Shown: positions 36,301 through 44,514 of the stretch, one piece after another
Layout of the letters: every line of letters starts with the position of its first letter
Position numbering within the stretch: the stretch's first letter is position 1
Assembly (NCBI GenBank): GCA_015099395.1
Contig: AP024096.1
Coordinates: 2,852,001 to 2,916,000, forward strand
DNA from: Ktedonobacteria bacterium brp13
Lineage (GTDB): Bacteria; Chloroflexota; Ktedonobacteria; Ktedonobacterales; Ktedonobacteraceae
Direction of reading: 5' to 3'
DNA: 64,000 nucleotides
Notes under the pieces: model-generated
What the model saw: the letters and a program-made list of their open reading frames with translations, nothing else
Database searches by the model: none
What the model was told of the DNA's origin: nothing
Made by a program: the position numbers and the translations under genes

Positions 36301-39105
36301 ATGTTTCGTTCCACCCGCTTACGTCTCTACAGCCTGCTAAGTCTGTGCGCGGTGAGTATATTGGGAATTTCTGGCTTGCTGGTTCCTTCGGCAGCCGCCT
36401 ATCCCATTCAACCGCAATTCAATCACTTTTTGTACACCAATCATGATGATGCCAGATACGATGATAATTCATCGTCAAACGGAACGGCGGCGGCGCTCGC
36501 CCAACAGCAATATGACAATCAAGCGTATCCACACACCTACATTGATAATTCACAGGTAATGAATGCCTATAACGCCCATCTGGCGCTAGCGCAGCATCCA
36601 CAAACGGGCGATTCATCCAATCGGCAGAACGCTAGTTGGCAACTGGCGGGTCCCTCGAATCCGGTAGCGGTCAGCCAGGCAACCTATACAGGGAGATCAA
36701 CCGCCGTTTCTGGTCGCGTCACCTCGATAGTCGTCGCCAATGATTGCAATACCACCGTTTGCCGGGTCTGGCTAGGCGCGGCTGGTGGTGGCGTCTGGCG
36801 TAGCGATAATGGTTTGGCGGCCCAACCAACCTGGACCTCGATCAACAACGGCATTGCCTCCACCGCGATTGGCTCCCTGGCACTGGACCCTGGTGATCCC
36901 AGTGGACGCACGATCTATGCAGGCACCGGCGAACCCAGTGGCTCTAGCGATTCAGAGGCAGGTGTTGGCCTCTACAAATCAACGGATTATGGTCAACATT
37001 GGACCCTCCTCCCTGGTAGCTTAGCGGCTGCCAAAGATCGCTCGATTGCATCCGTAGCCGTTGATCCAACCAACCGCCAACATATCTATATAGGTACAGC
37101 AGTGGCTCGTCATGGCTCATCCTCGGTCAATGGAGGACGTTTCTCACCCCCTGATGCGCCGACGATTGGTCTCTACGAATCTCTGGATGGTGGACTCAGC
37201 TTTAAGCTGGTCTTCAGCAAAGCATCGGATGTTGTCAATCCAACTTCGCCTAATGGTAACGACTTTTTCCGTGGCGGCGTGAGTAAGATTCAGTTTAATA
37301 CACTGGGTATCCCTGCCGGGTCAGCACCACAGGTCTATTTCTCGATGTTTGACTATGGCTTATACCGCAGCGCCAGCGGCTCTTTTGAGCAGGTCTTTGC
37401 CTCGGCGGGCGGCGGTAACATCGCCAATAGTATCGCATCGCGTACCGAGTTCGCGCTGGCACCTGATGGCAATCAACTACGTATTTACGTAGGTGATGCC
37501 GGTACTAGCACGTCAGACTTCTATCGCGTTGATAACGCTAATGTGCCAGCGAGCACCTTAACGAATGGCACAACCAATGCAGGCTGGATCAAACTATCTA
37601 ACTCCACGCCGGGAACAGCGGGATATTCATCCTACAATTACTGTAGCGGACAGTGTACCTATGACATGCCGGTCGCCTCTCCTCCTGGACAGCCAGATAG
37701 TGTCTGGATCGGCGGTCAGTTCCAATACGGTGAAGTGACACCAACTGGTGCTCCCTCAAACGGACGTACGGTCCAGCGATCTAACAACGCTGGCGTCAGC
37801 TTTACCGATATGACTAATGATACGCAATCACCGCCACAGGGCATGCATCCTGACCAGCACGCGATTGCCTTTGATCCGAACAATCCCAATATCGCGTTCC
37901 TGGGCTCGGATGGTGGTATCGTACGCACCAGTGGTCAGTTCGCCGATACCTCTAGCGAATGTTCAGGTGTCCGTCATTTAAGCGGAGCAGACCTGGCAGA
38001 TTGTGAGACCTGGCTCAAAGCTATTCCAACCCACATCTTTAGCCTGAATGCTGGACTATCCACCATTCAGTTCCAGAGTCTCACCATCAATCCCCAAAAT
38101 CCTCTAAATGATGTCATTGGTGGCACACAGGATAACGGAACCTTTAATACCACCGCTAATCCCGCAACCTGGCTACAGAATGTGGGCGGCGATGGTGGAC
38201 AATCGGTCATCGATGCTGGCAATCCCAACATTCGTATGCATACCTATTATGGTCCACAGGGCGACGTTAACTTCAACGGCAATGATCCCAATGGCTGGGA
38301 TTATTGGGGTGATCCGCTCGCCAATAGCGGAGAAGCGGCCTCATTCTATGTGCCATTGATTGGTGATCCCACGATCAGTCAGACAATGTTTGTAGGCCTG
38401 GCACACATCTGGCGCACACAGGACAGTGGCGGCTCGCAGGCTTATCTGCAACAACACTGTAACGAGTATACTGGTGACTTCAATCCCAGCACTCCATGTG
38501 GCGACTGGGTGCCGCTGGGCAACAACCTTGTCGATCAAACCTATGGCACTGATAAATCTGGCAGCTATGTGGTAGCCATCACACGCGCACCCAGCGATAC
38601 ACAGACACTCTGGACGGCTACCCGTCTCGGACGCCTGTTTATCTCGCTCAATGCCAATGCCGCTCCTAGCGCAGTCAGTTTCACACGGCTCGATACAGCA
38701 GCCCAACCAACCCGTTTTATCAGCGGTATTGCGGTCGATCCCAAAGACAAATATCACGCCATTGTCACGTATTCTGGCTACAACGCCTACACGCCCAACA
38801 CAACGGGACACGTCTTCGATGTACGCTACAATCCGACTACCGGAAAAGCGACCTGGAAAGACATCAGCTATGACCTGGGAGATCAGCCTATCACAAGCGT
38901 CGCCTATGATAGCGTCACCGGTGATATCTATGTCGCCACCGACTTCGGAGTTGGACGCTTAAAAGCGAGCCAGAACCACTGGCGTCCCGCAGCCAAAGGT
39001 CTGCCACTCGTCGCCGTGTATGGATTGACTATCTCCGATTCTGGTCGCGTACTCTATGCCGCAACGCATGGACGTAGCGCATGGAAGCTCAACCTCACGG
39101 CATAG
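36301..39105 (+). CDS. Large secreted BNR/Asp-box repeat protein (sialidase/VPS10-like propeller)
   Basis: The 934-aa protein starts with a signal peptide (MFRSTRLRLYSLLSLCAVSILGISG... cleavage near SAAA-Y). The mature chain has repeated Asp-box-type segments (SxDxGxxW): YKSTDYGQHW, YESLDGGLSFK, RSNNAGVSF and WRTQDSGG. Between them lie SIASVAVDPTNRQHIYIGT-like strands, typical of multi-bladed beta-propellers in WD40/YVTN/BNR proteins. No catalytic sialidase arginine triad is evident, so binding or structural roles are as likely as hydrolysis. GGAGG lies about 11 bases before the ATG. It stands alone, with a terminator after it. Confidence 0.85.
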   Translation: MFRSTRLRLYSLLSLCAVSILGISGLLVPSAAAYPIQPQFNHFLYTNHDDARYDDNSSSNGTAAALAQQQYDNQAYPHTYIDNSQVMNAYNAHLALAQHPQTGDSSNRQNASWQLAGPSNPVAVSQATYTGRSTAVSGRVTSIVVANDCNTTVCRVWLGAAGGGVWRSDNGLAAQPTWTSINNGIASTAIGSLALDPGDPSGRTIYAGTGEPSGSSDSEAGVGLYKSTDYGQHWTLLPGSLAAAKDRSIASVAVDPTNRQHIYIGTAVARHGSSSVNGGRFSPPDAPTIGLYESLDGGLSFKLVFSKASDVVNPTSPNGNDFFRGGVSKIQFNTLGIPAGSAPQVYFSMFDYGLYRSASGSFEQVFASAGGGNIANSIASRTEFALAPDGNQLRIYVGDAGTSTSDFYRVDNANVPASTLTNGTTNAGWIKLSNSTPGTAGYSSYNYCSGQCTYDMPVASPPGQPDSVWIGGQFQYGEVTPTGAPSNGRTVQRSNNAGVSFTDMTNDTQSPPQGMHPDQHAIAFDPNNPNIAFLGSDGGIVRTSGQFADTSSECSGVRHLSGADLADCETWLKAIPTHIFSLNAGLSTIQFQSLTINPQNPLNDVIGGTQDNGTFNTTANPATWLQNVGGDGGQSVIDAGNPNIRMHTYYGPQGDVNFNGNDPNGWDYWGDPLANSGEAASFYVPLIGDPTISQTMFVGLAHIWRTQDSGGSQAYLQQHCNEYTGDFNPSTPCGDWVPLGNNLVDQTYGTDKSGSYVVAITRAPSDTQTLWTATRLGRLFISLNANAAPSAVSFTRLDTAAQPTRFISGIAVDPKDKYHAIVTYSGYNAYTPNTTGHVFDVRYNPTTGKATWKDISYDLGDQPITSVAYDSVTGDIYVATDFGVGRLKASQNHWRPAAKGLPLVAVYGLTISDSGRVLYAATHGRSAWKLNLTA

Positions 39106-39134
39106 CACTGCATTGATCATCGAAAATGCTCACA

Positions 39135-39172
39135 ATGGTCCTGGTACTATATAATAATAGTGCCAGGACCAT
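39135..39172 (+). terminator. Terminator after the BNR-repeat gene
   Basis: A 14-bp stem with one G-T pair (39135-39148 with 39159-39172) surrounds a 10-base AT loop and is followed by ATTTTGT, 30 bases after the stop codon. Confidence 0.75.
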
Positions 39173-39413
39173 ATTTTGTGACCACATTTGTTGGGTTTCC
39201 ACAATGCATATGCAGGTATTACACTACCTAATCCGGCCAGCGTTGCTCTACACGAGGCGATGGGTATGCAAGCGCTAGGTGTATATCAAAAGGTGCTTAC
39301 TCTCTCTGAGACTCTCAGTGTACCAGCTACTCCTCTCTGATCGCCAGGAAATAATCTCATCAATTAGATTCATCAAAAGTTTGGAAGATCCAGGATGTCT
39401 TGATCAAGTATGA

Positions 39414-39723
39414 TACAGATGCATAGGTAAGCCGATAGATATCAATAGACTCATCAGGAAGTGGTCATCGAGCACGGGTTGAATACGGGAGAGGAGATTC
39501 CAGGTGAGTTCAGTACCTGTATCCAGACGATGTAAAGCTTTCTGATGCGAGGACCAGGAGATTCAGGAGGCCCATGCACGGACGTAAAAAGAGTTACTTG
39601 ATGAAAAACGTGAGTGGGAGGAACATTTTTATGGAACAACGCGTGAAAAGGGCTCACGTCCCTGTGTGGAAACGAGGCCTACTAATTGTAGCCCTGCTGC
39701 TGTGCGCAGGGCCTTTTGCAACC
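39414..39723 (+). repeat. Peptide-leader cassette, copy 1
   Basis: About 310 bases, starting at AGATGCATAGGTAAGCCGA and running through the signal-peptide codons of the gene at 39631, recur inverted at 40313-40617 and direct at 63585-63893 with only scattered changes. Homology fades after the signal peptide. Confidence 0.9.
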
Positions 39724-39972
39724 AGTGCTTCTACCCACCCTGCTTATGCTAGTGCTATCAGGTACCGCCATTACCAGATACGCCTTCATCACAAGAATGA
39801 GGAGTACATCCTGAATATCTATATTGCGTGTCAAGCGGGGAAAAATGGGAAAAAGGGAGAGGCAACTGGTCACAGTAAGGGGGCTAAAGGAGGAAAAGGA
39901 GGTCAATGCAATATCCATATCCCTCATACTATCCTTCTGTCGATAGAACACGACGCACTACAGCAGCAGTAA
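39631..39972 (+). CDS. Small secreted Cys/Gly-rich peptide (family member 1)
   Basis: The 113-aa product has a signal peptide (MEQRVKRAHVPVWKRG, then LLIVALLLCAGPFATSAS, with Ala-rich cleavage near AYA). The mature part is basic and contains a glycine/lysine-rich segment bracketed by two cysteines (ACQAGKNGKKGE ... GGKGGQC). I do not recognise the family. The same signal peptide is present at 40071-40400 and 63802-64000, while the mature parts differ. GGAGGAAC lies before the ATG. The frame is open 57 bases further upstream, but the upstream codons lie in the conserved leader DNA and are probably untranslated. Confidence 0.72.
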   Translation: MEQRVKRAHVPVWKRGLLIVALLLCAGPFATSASTHPAYASAIRYRHYQIRLHHKNEEYILNIYIACQAGKNGKKGEATGHSKGAKGGKGGQCNIHIPHTILLSIEHDALQQQ

Positions 39973-39995
39973 CCTGCACCCCCATCGCGTAAGGC

Positions 39996-40019
39996 GTACC
40001 GGAACTCCCTTTCCGGTAC
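39996..40019. terminator. Hairpin between convergent peptide genes
   Basis: GTACCGGAA/TTCCGGTAC forms a perfect 9-bp stem with a 6-base loop between the two convergent peptide genes. It lacks a T run, so it may act as a bidirectional but weak terminator. Confidence 0.55.
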
Positions 40020-40070
40020 CAACCTTATTACGAGATTACATGCGCATGGACGTGTTGCATTTCATGCAGA

Positions 40071-40400
40071 CTAGTGACGAATTACATTTCCTCCATTCGC
40101 ATTATTAGTTCCATGACCATTTTGAATATTTCCTCCTGCTCCCCCTTTAGCCCCACCAGCAAACACACAGTCGCCGCCGGCACCGCCACGACCTCCGTCA
40201 CTCCCATTCGTTGCTACTCCCCCGTCGCCACCATCGCCCGCAACACAAGTAGCAAAGTGAACGAAGTGGATATGTTTATGTGGAGAAGAATGCGCGAAGC
40301 ACGGTATGGTTGCAAAAGGCCCTGCGCACAGCAGCAGGGTTGCAATTAGTAGGCCTCGTTTCCACACAGGGACGTGAGCCCTTTTCACGCGTTGTTTCAT
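40071..40400 (-). CDS. Small secreted Cys/Gly-rich peptide (family member 2)
   Basis: The 109-aa product shares the signal peptide of its convergent neighbour (MKQRVKRAHVPVWKRG then LLIATLLLCAGPFAT). The mature part is acidic to neutral and very glycine/asparagine rich (CVAGDGGDGG ... GGRGGAGGDC, then GGAKGGAGGNIQNGHG), again with two cysteines around the first glycine block. It could form a flexible loop or surface coat; function is unknown. The start is the ATG after GGAGGAAC, as in the paralogue. Confidence 0.72.
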   Translation of the reverse strand: MKQRVKRAHVPVWKRGLLIATLLLCAGPFATIPCFAHSSPHKHIHFVHFATCVAGDGGDGGVATNGSDGGRGGAGGDCVFAGGAKGGAGGNIQNGHGTNNANGGNVIRH

Positions 40401-40617
40401 AAAAATGTTCCTCCCACTCACGTTTTTCATCAAGTAACTCTTTCTACGTCCGTGCATGGGCCTCCTGAATCTCCTGGTCCTCGCATCAGAAAGCTTTACA
40501 TCGTCTGGATACAGGTACTGAACTCACCTGGAATCTCCTCTCCCGTATTTAACCCGTGCTCGATGACCACTTCCTGATAAGTCTATTGATATCTATCGGC
40601 TTACCTATGCATCTGTA
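40313..40617 (-). repeat. Peptide-leader cassette, copy 2 (inverted)
   Basis: This is the inverted copy of 39414-39723, ending at the AGATGCATAGG edge near 40617. The two copies form a roughly 300-bp inverted repeat 590 bases apart, enclosing both variable gene parts. Confidence 0.9.
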
Positions 40618-40822
40618 TAAGGTCTCTTTCTTCACGCCTCTGGTAGTGACCTCGCCTGCACATAGAAACTTTCTTCACTAAGAAGCAGTACGACTTGCGC
40701 AGATCCGTGGAATGCCGATGACGCACATGACTTGCGCAGCGGATATGTCCGAGACCTCCATTCATCAATGACAGATAAAGATGAGATGGATACTATTGCA
40801 GGCAGGCAAGGAAGGAGGAGAG

Positions 40823-40932
40823 GCCATGCCGATTGTTGTGTAAAGATCCCTGTCTCAAGACAGGCTAATTGAGGAGATAATATAGGCATAGTACGACCCT
40901 TTGGGTTAAAACTTTAACTTCAAACAAGGAGA
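40823..40932 (-). mobile_element. Relic of an IS256-type element end
   Basis: On the minus strand this 110-bp stretch matches the DNA upstream of the IS256 transposase at 63431-63541. It shares the AACTTCAAACAAGGAGA-type ribosome region, ACTATGCCT, TCTCAATTAGCC and the outer TTTACACAACAATCGGCATG. No transposase is attached, so it is a solo end. Confidence 0.75.
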
Positions 40933-41010
40933 TGTGAGAGCCCAGGTGGCATTAGTTGTCAAACTCTTTGGAGGAGTTGTCTAAACTGAACAAGCAGAGG
41001 CGCTCTCTAC

Positions 41011-41453
41011 TCATCTTGTTTTCTTCCTATTTCTTGCAACACAACTCTTCATGATCCATTCTAATGAAATGGCCAGAGATACCAGTAAAACTCCGATGAG
41101 TGTCTGCGTCACGCGTATAAAAGGAATGTGCCAGTTGCCAGAAGCAAACAAATTCAAGATCATTATCACGAAGATCGTCATAAACGTCATACAAAGACCA
41201 TACGAGCCAGAAAAATAGGCAAAGGTTAAAAAAGCCGTAATCACAATGATGATGTAGATCAAAAGTGAACTGTGTACGACCACAACGAGTCCTGCCGCCA
41301 GCACTCCTCCCACGATTGTACCGATGAGGCGATGAAGCATTCGTTGACGTGTTGTTGCAACATCAGGTCTAAGAATAGTGATAATGGTCAGGGAGATCCA
41401 ATAGCCAAATGAAAGATGGAGCAGGGAATAGATCGCAACTGACAAAACTTCCA
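41011..41453 (-). pseudogene. FUSC-family membrane protein, C-terminal part (split by Tn7-like element)
   Basis: About 145 residues with four to five hydrophobic helices (FGYWISLTIITILRPD, IGTIVGGVLAAGLVVVV, LLIYIIIVITAFLTFAYF). The segment RPDVATTRQRMLHRLIGTIVGG is the FUSC C-terminal signature. It continues the protein that begins at 60475. Joining 59791 to 41453 with one copy of the duplicated pentamer gives LAFLEVLSVAIYSLL in one frame. FUSC proteins are inner-membrane transporters or efflux partners of the aromatic acid exporter/YccS type. The TTG at 41445 is not a genuine start. Confidence 0.9.
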
Positions 41454-41458
41454 GGAAG

Positions 41459-41761
41459 TGTTGTTTGTCGTATAAAACGGGACACAGTTGAATACGGTTG
41501 TCCCTCCGCCTGCAATCATCGGTTCAACATGCTCTAGTACAGCATAGGGAGCTTTGCGGCAATATGAGCATTTCCATTCAAAATATGAAAGCGTCTCCAT
41601 CCATTCTGGAAGGGTGAGCGTTGCAGGCAATCCTACCCTCTTTGCACGATTGACATGATACTGCACTTTCTTCGATTCGCGTTTCCGCTTTGGTTCGGAT
41701 TCATGCTCGTGCTGTTCATAGAGATCTGGATAACAAGCCTCTAGTGCATCACCCACAACCC
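41459..41761 (-). pseudogene. HNH-endonuclease-like gene, C-terminal part
   Basis: The frame reads EWMETLSYFEWKCSYCRKAP, then YAVLEHVEPMIAGGGTTVFNCVPF, which matches the CxxC and xEHxxP...GG segments of HNH nucleases. It stops being HNH-like at the Tn7-like left end and runs on into FUSC DNA, so the last zinc/HNH motif is lost. Upstream it continues at 44515 across the 2.75-kb composite: removing the composite and one CAACCC gives GKEQLAWWVVGDALEACYP in one frame. Confidence 0.72.
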
Positions 41762-41884
41762 TGTAGATCCCAGAATTAAGTGAACCCGAATCTGTATAAT
41801 TATGCGGGAGGTGTCCCCTCTAGACAAGGAAGAACCGCCCGCATAATTCATCCAATTGTCTCCCAGCTAATTCTGGGATCTACA
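41762..41884. repeat. 123-bp MITE-like repeat, left copy of composite
   Basis: It starts TGTAGATCCCAGAATTA and ends TAATTCTGGGATCTACA, so it has its own 17-bp inverted ends. The centre also pairs with itself (GCATAATT and AATTATGCG segments). Confidence 0.9.
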
Positions 41885-41936
41885 CGCCAACCGGCATATC
41901 GCGAGCGACAAGCGCAGAGGTGATTTTGAGGAAGAA

Positions 41937-42701
41937 TCAAACCGTGATCACCAATGGCTCGCCGGTTGCTAGGACCCGCACAGATGTTGCTGGGGAAAGC
42001 ATGGCGGTGGCTTGCTGGAATTGCTGCGTCAGCTCAGAAGGCTTGCCTGCGTACTTCAAAATCAGCGTATCCACGATAGGCCCTCCCTTGAAGGTATAAT
42101 GGATCGGCACGGCGTAACGAGGCTGAAGAATCCGGCAGAGTTCGGCAGCATCAGCCGCGTCCATGACCACCTTGCGATTGCCAGATGGGCGAATCCGCAG
42201 ACCGTTGATGGCAAGCAGCGCCACATCGATCTGCGGACAATGCGCCGGAATCTCCGAGAGTTCAGGAATGAGCAGTGTGTCACCGCCAAAGTAGACCGTT
42301 GCGCCACCAGCTTGCAGCAGATACGTGATCTCCGGCACGCCATGTTTCCCAGGCACGGCGGTTACGGTGATCGGGCCGAAGTTGGTAGTTTCCCAGGCGT
42401 CCATCTCAACCACATTGGTAAAACCGACCTGGCGCGCGGCCTTGGCAATCCCTCGCTTGACTGCTATCGGTACCTGCTTGTCAGGATAGGCCTGAAAGGC
42501 TTGCATATCATAATGATCGTAGTGTCCGTGGCTGACCACGACTCCGGCGAGGCGGGGCAGCTTCTCCAGCGTGATGCCATACGGCTCGCCATGATAGTAG
42601 CCAAATCGCTCTGAAAACCAGGGATCGGTGAGAACCTGGTAGCCGTCGAAGTCGATCAGGACACTGGAATGCGCGATGCGCACAAGGGTGACGGTTGCCA
42701 T
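41937..42701 (-). CDS. Metallo-beta-lactamase-fold hydrolase (UlaG/NAPE-PLD-like)
   Basis: The 254-aa cytoplasmic protein has the MBL-fold metal motif SHGHYDHYD (HxHxDH), the later VPGKHGVPEITY and FGGDTLL, and the final IPIHYTF-type histidine (AVPIHYTFKGG). The N-terminal VTLVRIAHSSVLIDFDGYQVLTDPWF is typical of the UlaG-like branch, which includes lactonases and phosphodiesterases. The substrate is not predictable here. The ATG lies behind GAGATCG-type purines. It is cargo of the composite, in the same direction as the isomerase-like gene and separated from it by a strong hairpin. Confidence 0.85.
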   Translation of the reverse strand: MATVTLVRIAHSSVLIDFDGYQVLTDPWFSERFGYYHGEPYGITLEKLPRLAGVVVSHGHYDHYDMQAFQAYPDKQVPIAVKRGIAKAARQVGFTNVVEMDAWETTNFGPITVTAVPGKHGVPEITYLLQAGGATVYFGGDTLLIPELSEIPAHCPQIDVALLAINGLRIRPSGNRKVVMDAADAAELCRILQPRYAVPIHYTFKGGPIVDTLILKYAGKPSELTQQFQQATAMLSPATSVRVLATGEPLVITV

Positions 42702-42933
42702 AACGATCTCCTTTCGTTGCCTTGCTTGTTCTTTCTCCTTCAGGATGGCTCTCTCTTATCAGCTTTCCTTTTCTCTGCATAGGCTCTCTGCTAAAAGTTG
42801 GGGCGTACCCTGAATCAATAATTACGGTAAAAATAAACGTCCGTTAACACATATCATTTAAAGTAATTCATGGCGCGTTTGTATCAGAAAACTTACCCAT
42901 ATTGGCTTGAGAAGCGCTTTCAGCAGATTGGCT

Positions 42934-42967
42934 TCTCTCATAAAATGACGTGACATTTTATGAGAGA
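42934..42967. terminator. Strong hairpin between cargo genes
   Basis: TCTCTCATAAAATG (42934-42947) and its complement (42954-42967) form a perfect 14-bp stem with a 6-base loop. It lies downstream of the isomerase-like gene and upstream of the hydrolase, so it likely separates their transcripts. No long T run follows. Confidence 0.65.
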
Positions 42968-43062
42968 AAGCTCATACGCTAAACGCGCAGGGCCTCGTGG
43001 CAAGTTTTCTGAGAAACCCGCGCAAGATTACTGATAAATGACAACACAATCTGCATTCCTGA

Positions 43063-43320
43063 CTACATCTTGAATAGTGGTGCGATTTCTAGCTCTCTCA
43101 CATAAGGATAGAGCGGGAAGGCCTCCAGAGCCTTTTGCACCTGATCCTGTGACTCTCCCCGCATCACAACCCAGACGGACAAACGATCAGCACCGAGGTA
43201 GTGTACCTTTATCGTTCCTTGCTCTTGTAAGGCTTGAATGTGCGCTTGCTCCTGGGGGACAAGGGGGAGCATCTCTTCTTGATCTTGTGCGCGTAAGCTG
43301 GCTCTTACCATAAATTCCAT
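43063..43320 (-). CDS. Muconolactone-isomerase-like small protein
   Basis: The 85-aa product matches the ferredoxin-like dimeric fold of muconolactone delta-isomerase. It has the opening MEFMVRASLRAQD, a central alternation (IKVHYLGADRLSVWVVMRG) and the closing ALEAFPLYPYVRELEIAPLFKM. Related small proteins act on aromatic degradation intermediates, or have no known role. GAGGAA lies about 9 bases before the ATG. It diverges from the TetR gene 380 bases away, which may control it. Confidence 0.75.
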   Translation of the reverse strand: MEFMVRASLRAQDQEEMLPLVPQEQAHIQALQEQGTIKVHYLGADRLSVWVVMRGESQDQVQKALEAFPLYPYVRELEIAPLFKM

Positions 43321-43631
43321 GTTGACGATTCCTCTTCCTTTCTTCTCGCCAAAGCGAACGTTCTATGAAACGCTTTGACATGTGGGCCGACCTCATCAAT
43401 GGGTCTGTGATACCATGGAACAGCAAAAGGGTTGAAGCACTGGACTGGCTTCGTCGCAGGTAAACAAGAAGCACAAAAAGTGTGAGATCACGGATGTGCG
43501 TTCCATCGCGGCTTTGCTCTCGCCTGTCTTGCAGCTTCTCCAGCACGCTCTCACGCGAGAATCGGCCTGCTCCCTTTTTCTGTCCCGCTCTGCCACAGAT
43601 CCCTCTCGGGAAGGCGACACAGTAACGTCAG

Positions 43632-43673
43632 TTGCTGACATCACTATGATACCGTATAATGGAAGTGATGTCA
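43632..43673 (+). promoter_or_regulatory. TetR promoter with an embedded operator
   Basis: TTGCTG (43632-43637) and TATAAT (43655-43660) are spaced 17 bases. A perfect 10-bp inverted repeat TGACATCACT (43636-43645) and AGTGATGTCA (43664-43673) brackets the -10 box and overlaps the -35. It sits 30 bases before the regulator start, as expected for self-repression. Confidence 0.75.
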
Positions 43674-43702
43674 ATGGCTGTCATGAAGGAGGAATTGAAC
43701 AG

Positions 43703-44269
43703 ATGAGCCGATGGGAACCCAATGCCAGGGGCCGACTGGAGCAGGCCGCTCTGGACCTGTACCAGGAACGCGGGTTTGAGCAGACGACGGTGACGGAGAT
43801 CGCTGAACGGGCTGGCCTCACCGAGCGGACCTTCTTCCGCTACTTCGCCGATAAGCGCGAGGTGCTGTTCGGGAGTCAGGACATGCTGCGCACTCTCTTC
43901 GTGAGTGCCATCGAAGCTGCGCCTGCTTCCACCACGCCGCTCGATGCAGTCGCCGCAGCCCTGGAGGGCGTCGTCCCTGTGTTCCAGGAGCGTCATACAC
44001 TCGTCCGGCAGCGTCAGGCGGTGATTGCCGCAAACCCAGGGCTCCAAGAACGCGAACTGCTGAAAGGTGCATTACTCACCTCAGCTATGGTCGAAGCGTT
44101 GCGAAGACGCGGCGTGACTGACCCTGCCGCGAGCCTGGCCGCAGAAGTCGGAGTCATCGCGTTCAAAACAGCGTTTGATCGCTGGGTCAGCGAACCCAAC
44201 GCGCAAGATCTGTCGCGACTGATCCGAGCGTCCCTCGACCAGCTCAAGAGCATCGTTGCTGGCACATAA
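43703..44269 (+). CDS. TetR-family transcriptional regulator
   Basis: The 188-aa product has an N-terminal TetR helix-turn-helix (LEQAALDLYQERGFEQTTVTEIAERAGLTERTFFRYFADKREVLF) and a helical ligand-binding domain. The ATG at 43703 has AAGGAGG 10 bases upstream; the frame's 69 upstream residues are non-homologous and span the promoter. It probably represses itself, and possibly the divergent isomerase-like gene and hydrolase, through the inverted repeat just upstream. The ligand is unknown; the cargo suggests an aromatic or lactone compound. Confidence 0.9.
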   Translation: MSRWEPNARGRLEQAALDLYQERGFEQTTVTEIAERAGLTERTFFRYFADKREVLFGSQDMLRTLFVSAIEAAPASTTPLDAVAAALEGVVPVFQERHTLVRQRQAVIAANPGLQERELLKGALLTSAMVEALRRRGVTDPAASLAAEVGVIAFKTAFDRWVSEPNAQDLSRLIRASLDQLKSIVAGT

Positions 44270-44391
44270 CCACGCATGTGCGTCAATCCGCGTGATTCTG
44301 CGGAACCGGTCCACTCTTGGTGAACGTTCAGGAAGAGCCGCTCTTTTGCTTTCTTTCCCATGTGCAGACAAAAGGGGAGCAATCGTCAGAG

Positions 44392-44514
44392 TATAAATCC
44401 CAGAATTAGCTGGGAGACAATTGGATGAATTATGCGGGCGGTTCTTCCTTGTCTAGAGGGGACACCGCCCGCATAATTATACAGATTCGGGTTCACTTAA
44501 TTCTGGGATCTACA
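44392..44514. repeat. 123-bp MITE-like repeat, right copy of composite
   Basis: Inverted copy of 41762-41884, with a few changes at its inner end (ATAAATCC in place of GTAGATCC). The outer tip is intact. Confidence 0.9.

Larger units (their letters stand above)
41762..44514. mobile_element. 2.75-kb composite bounded by inverted 123-bp MITE-like repeats, with three cargo genes
   Basis: Inverted repeats of 123 bp (41762-41884 and 44392-44514) frame MBL-hydrolase, muconolactone-isomerase-like and TetR genes. The outer tips are TGTAGATCCCAGAATTA and its complement. CAACCC is duplicated at 41756-41761 and 44515-44520. No transposase is inside, so movement would need one in trans. Removing it restores the HNH frame. 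Confidence 0.88.

Noticed and set aside
40632..40889. Small minus-strand frame (85 codons)
   Set aside because: It starts within the IS256 end relic and matches only that DNA, so it is most likely not a gene.
42012..42614. 200-codon plus-strand frame in the composite
   Set aside because: It is antisense to the MBL hydrolase gene, which has a full metal motif.
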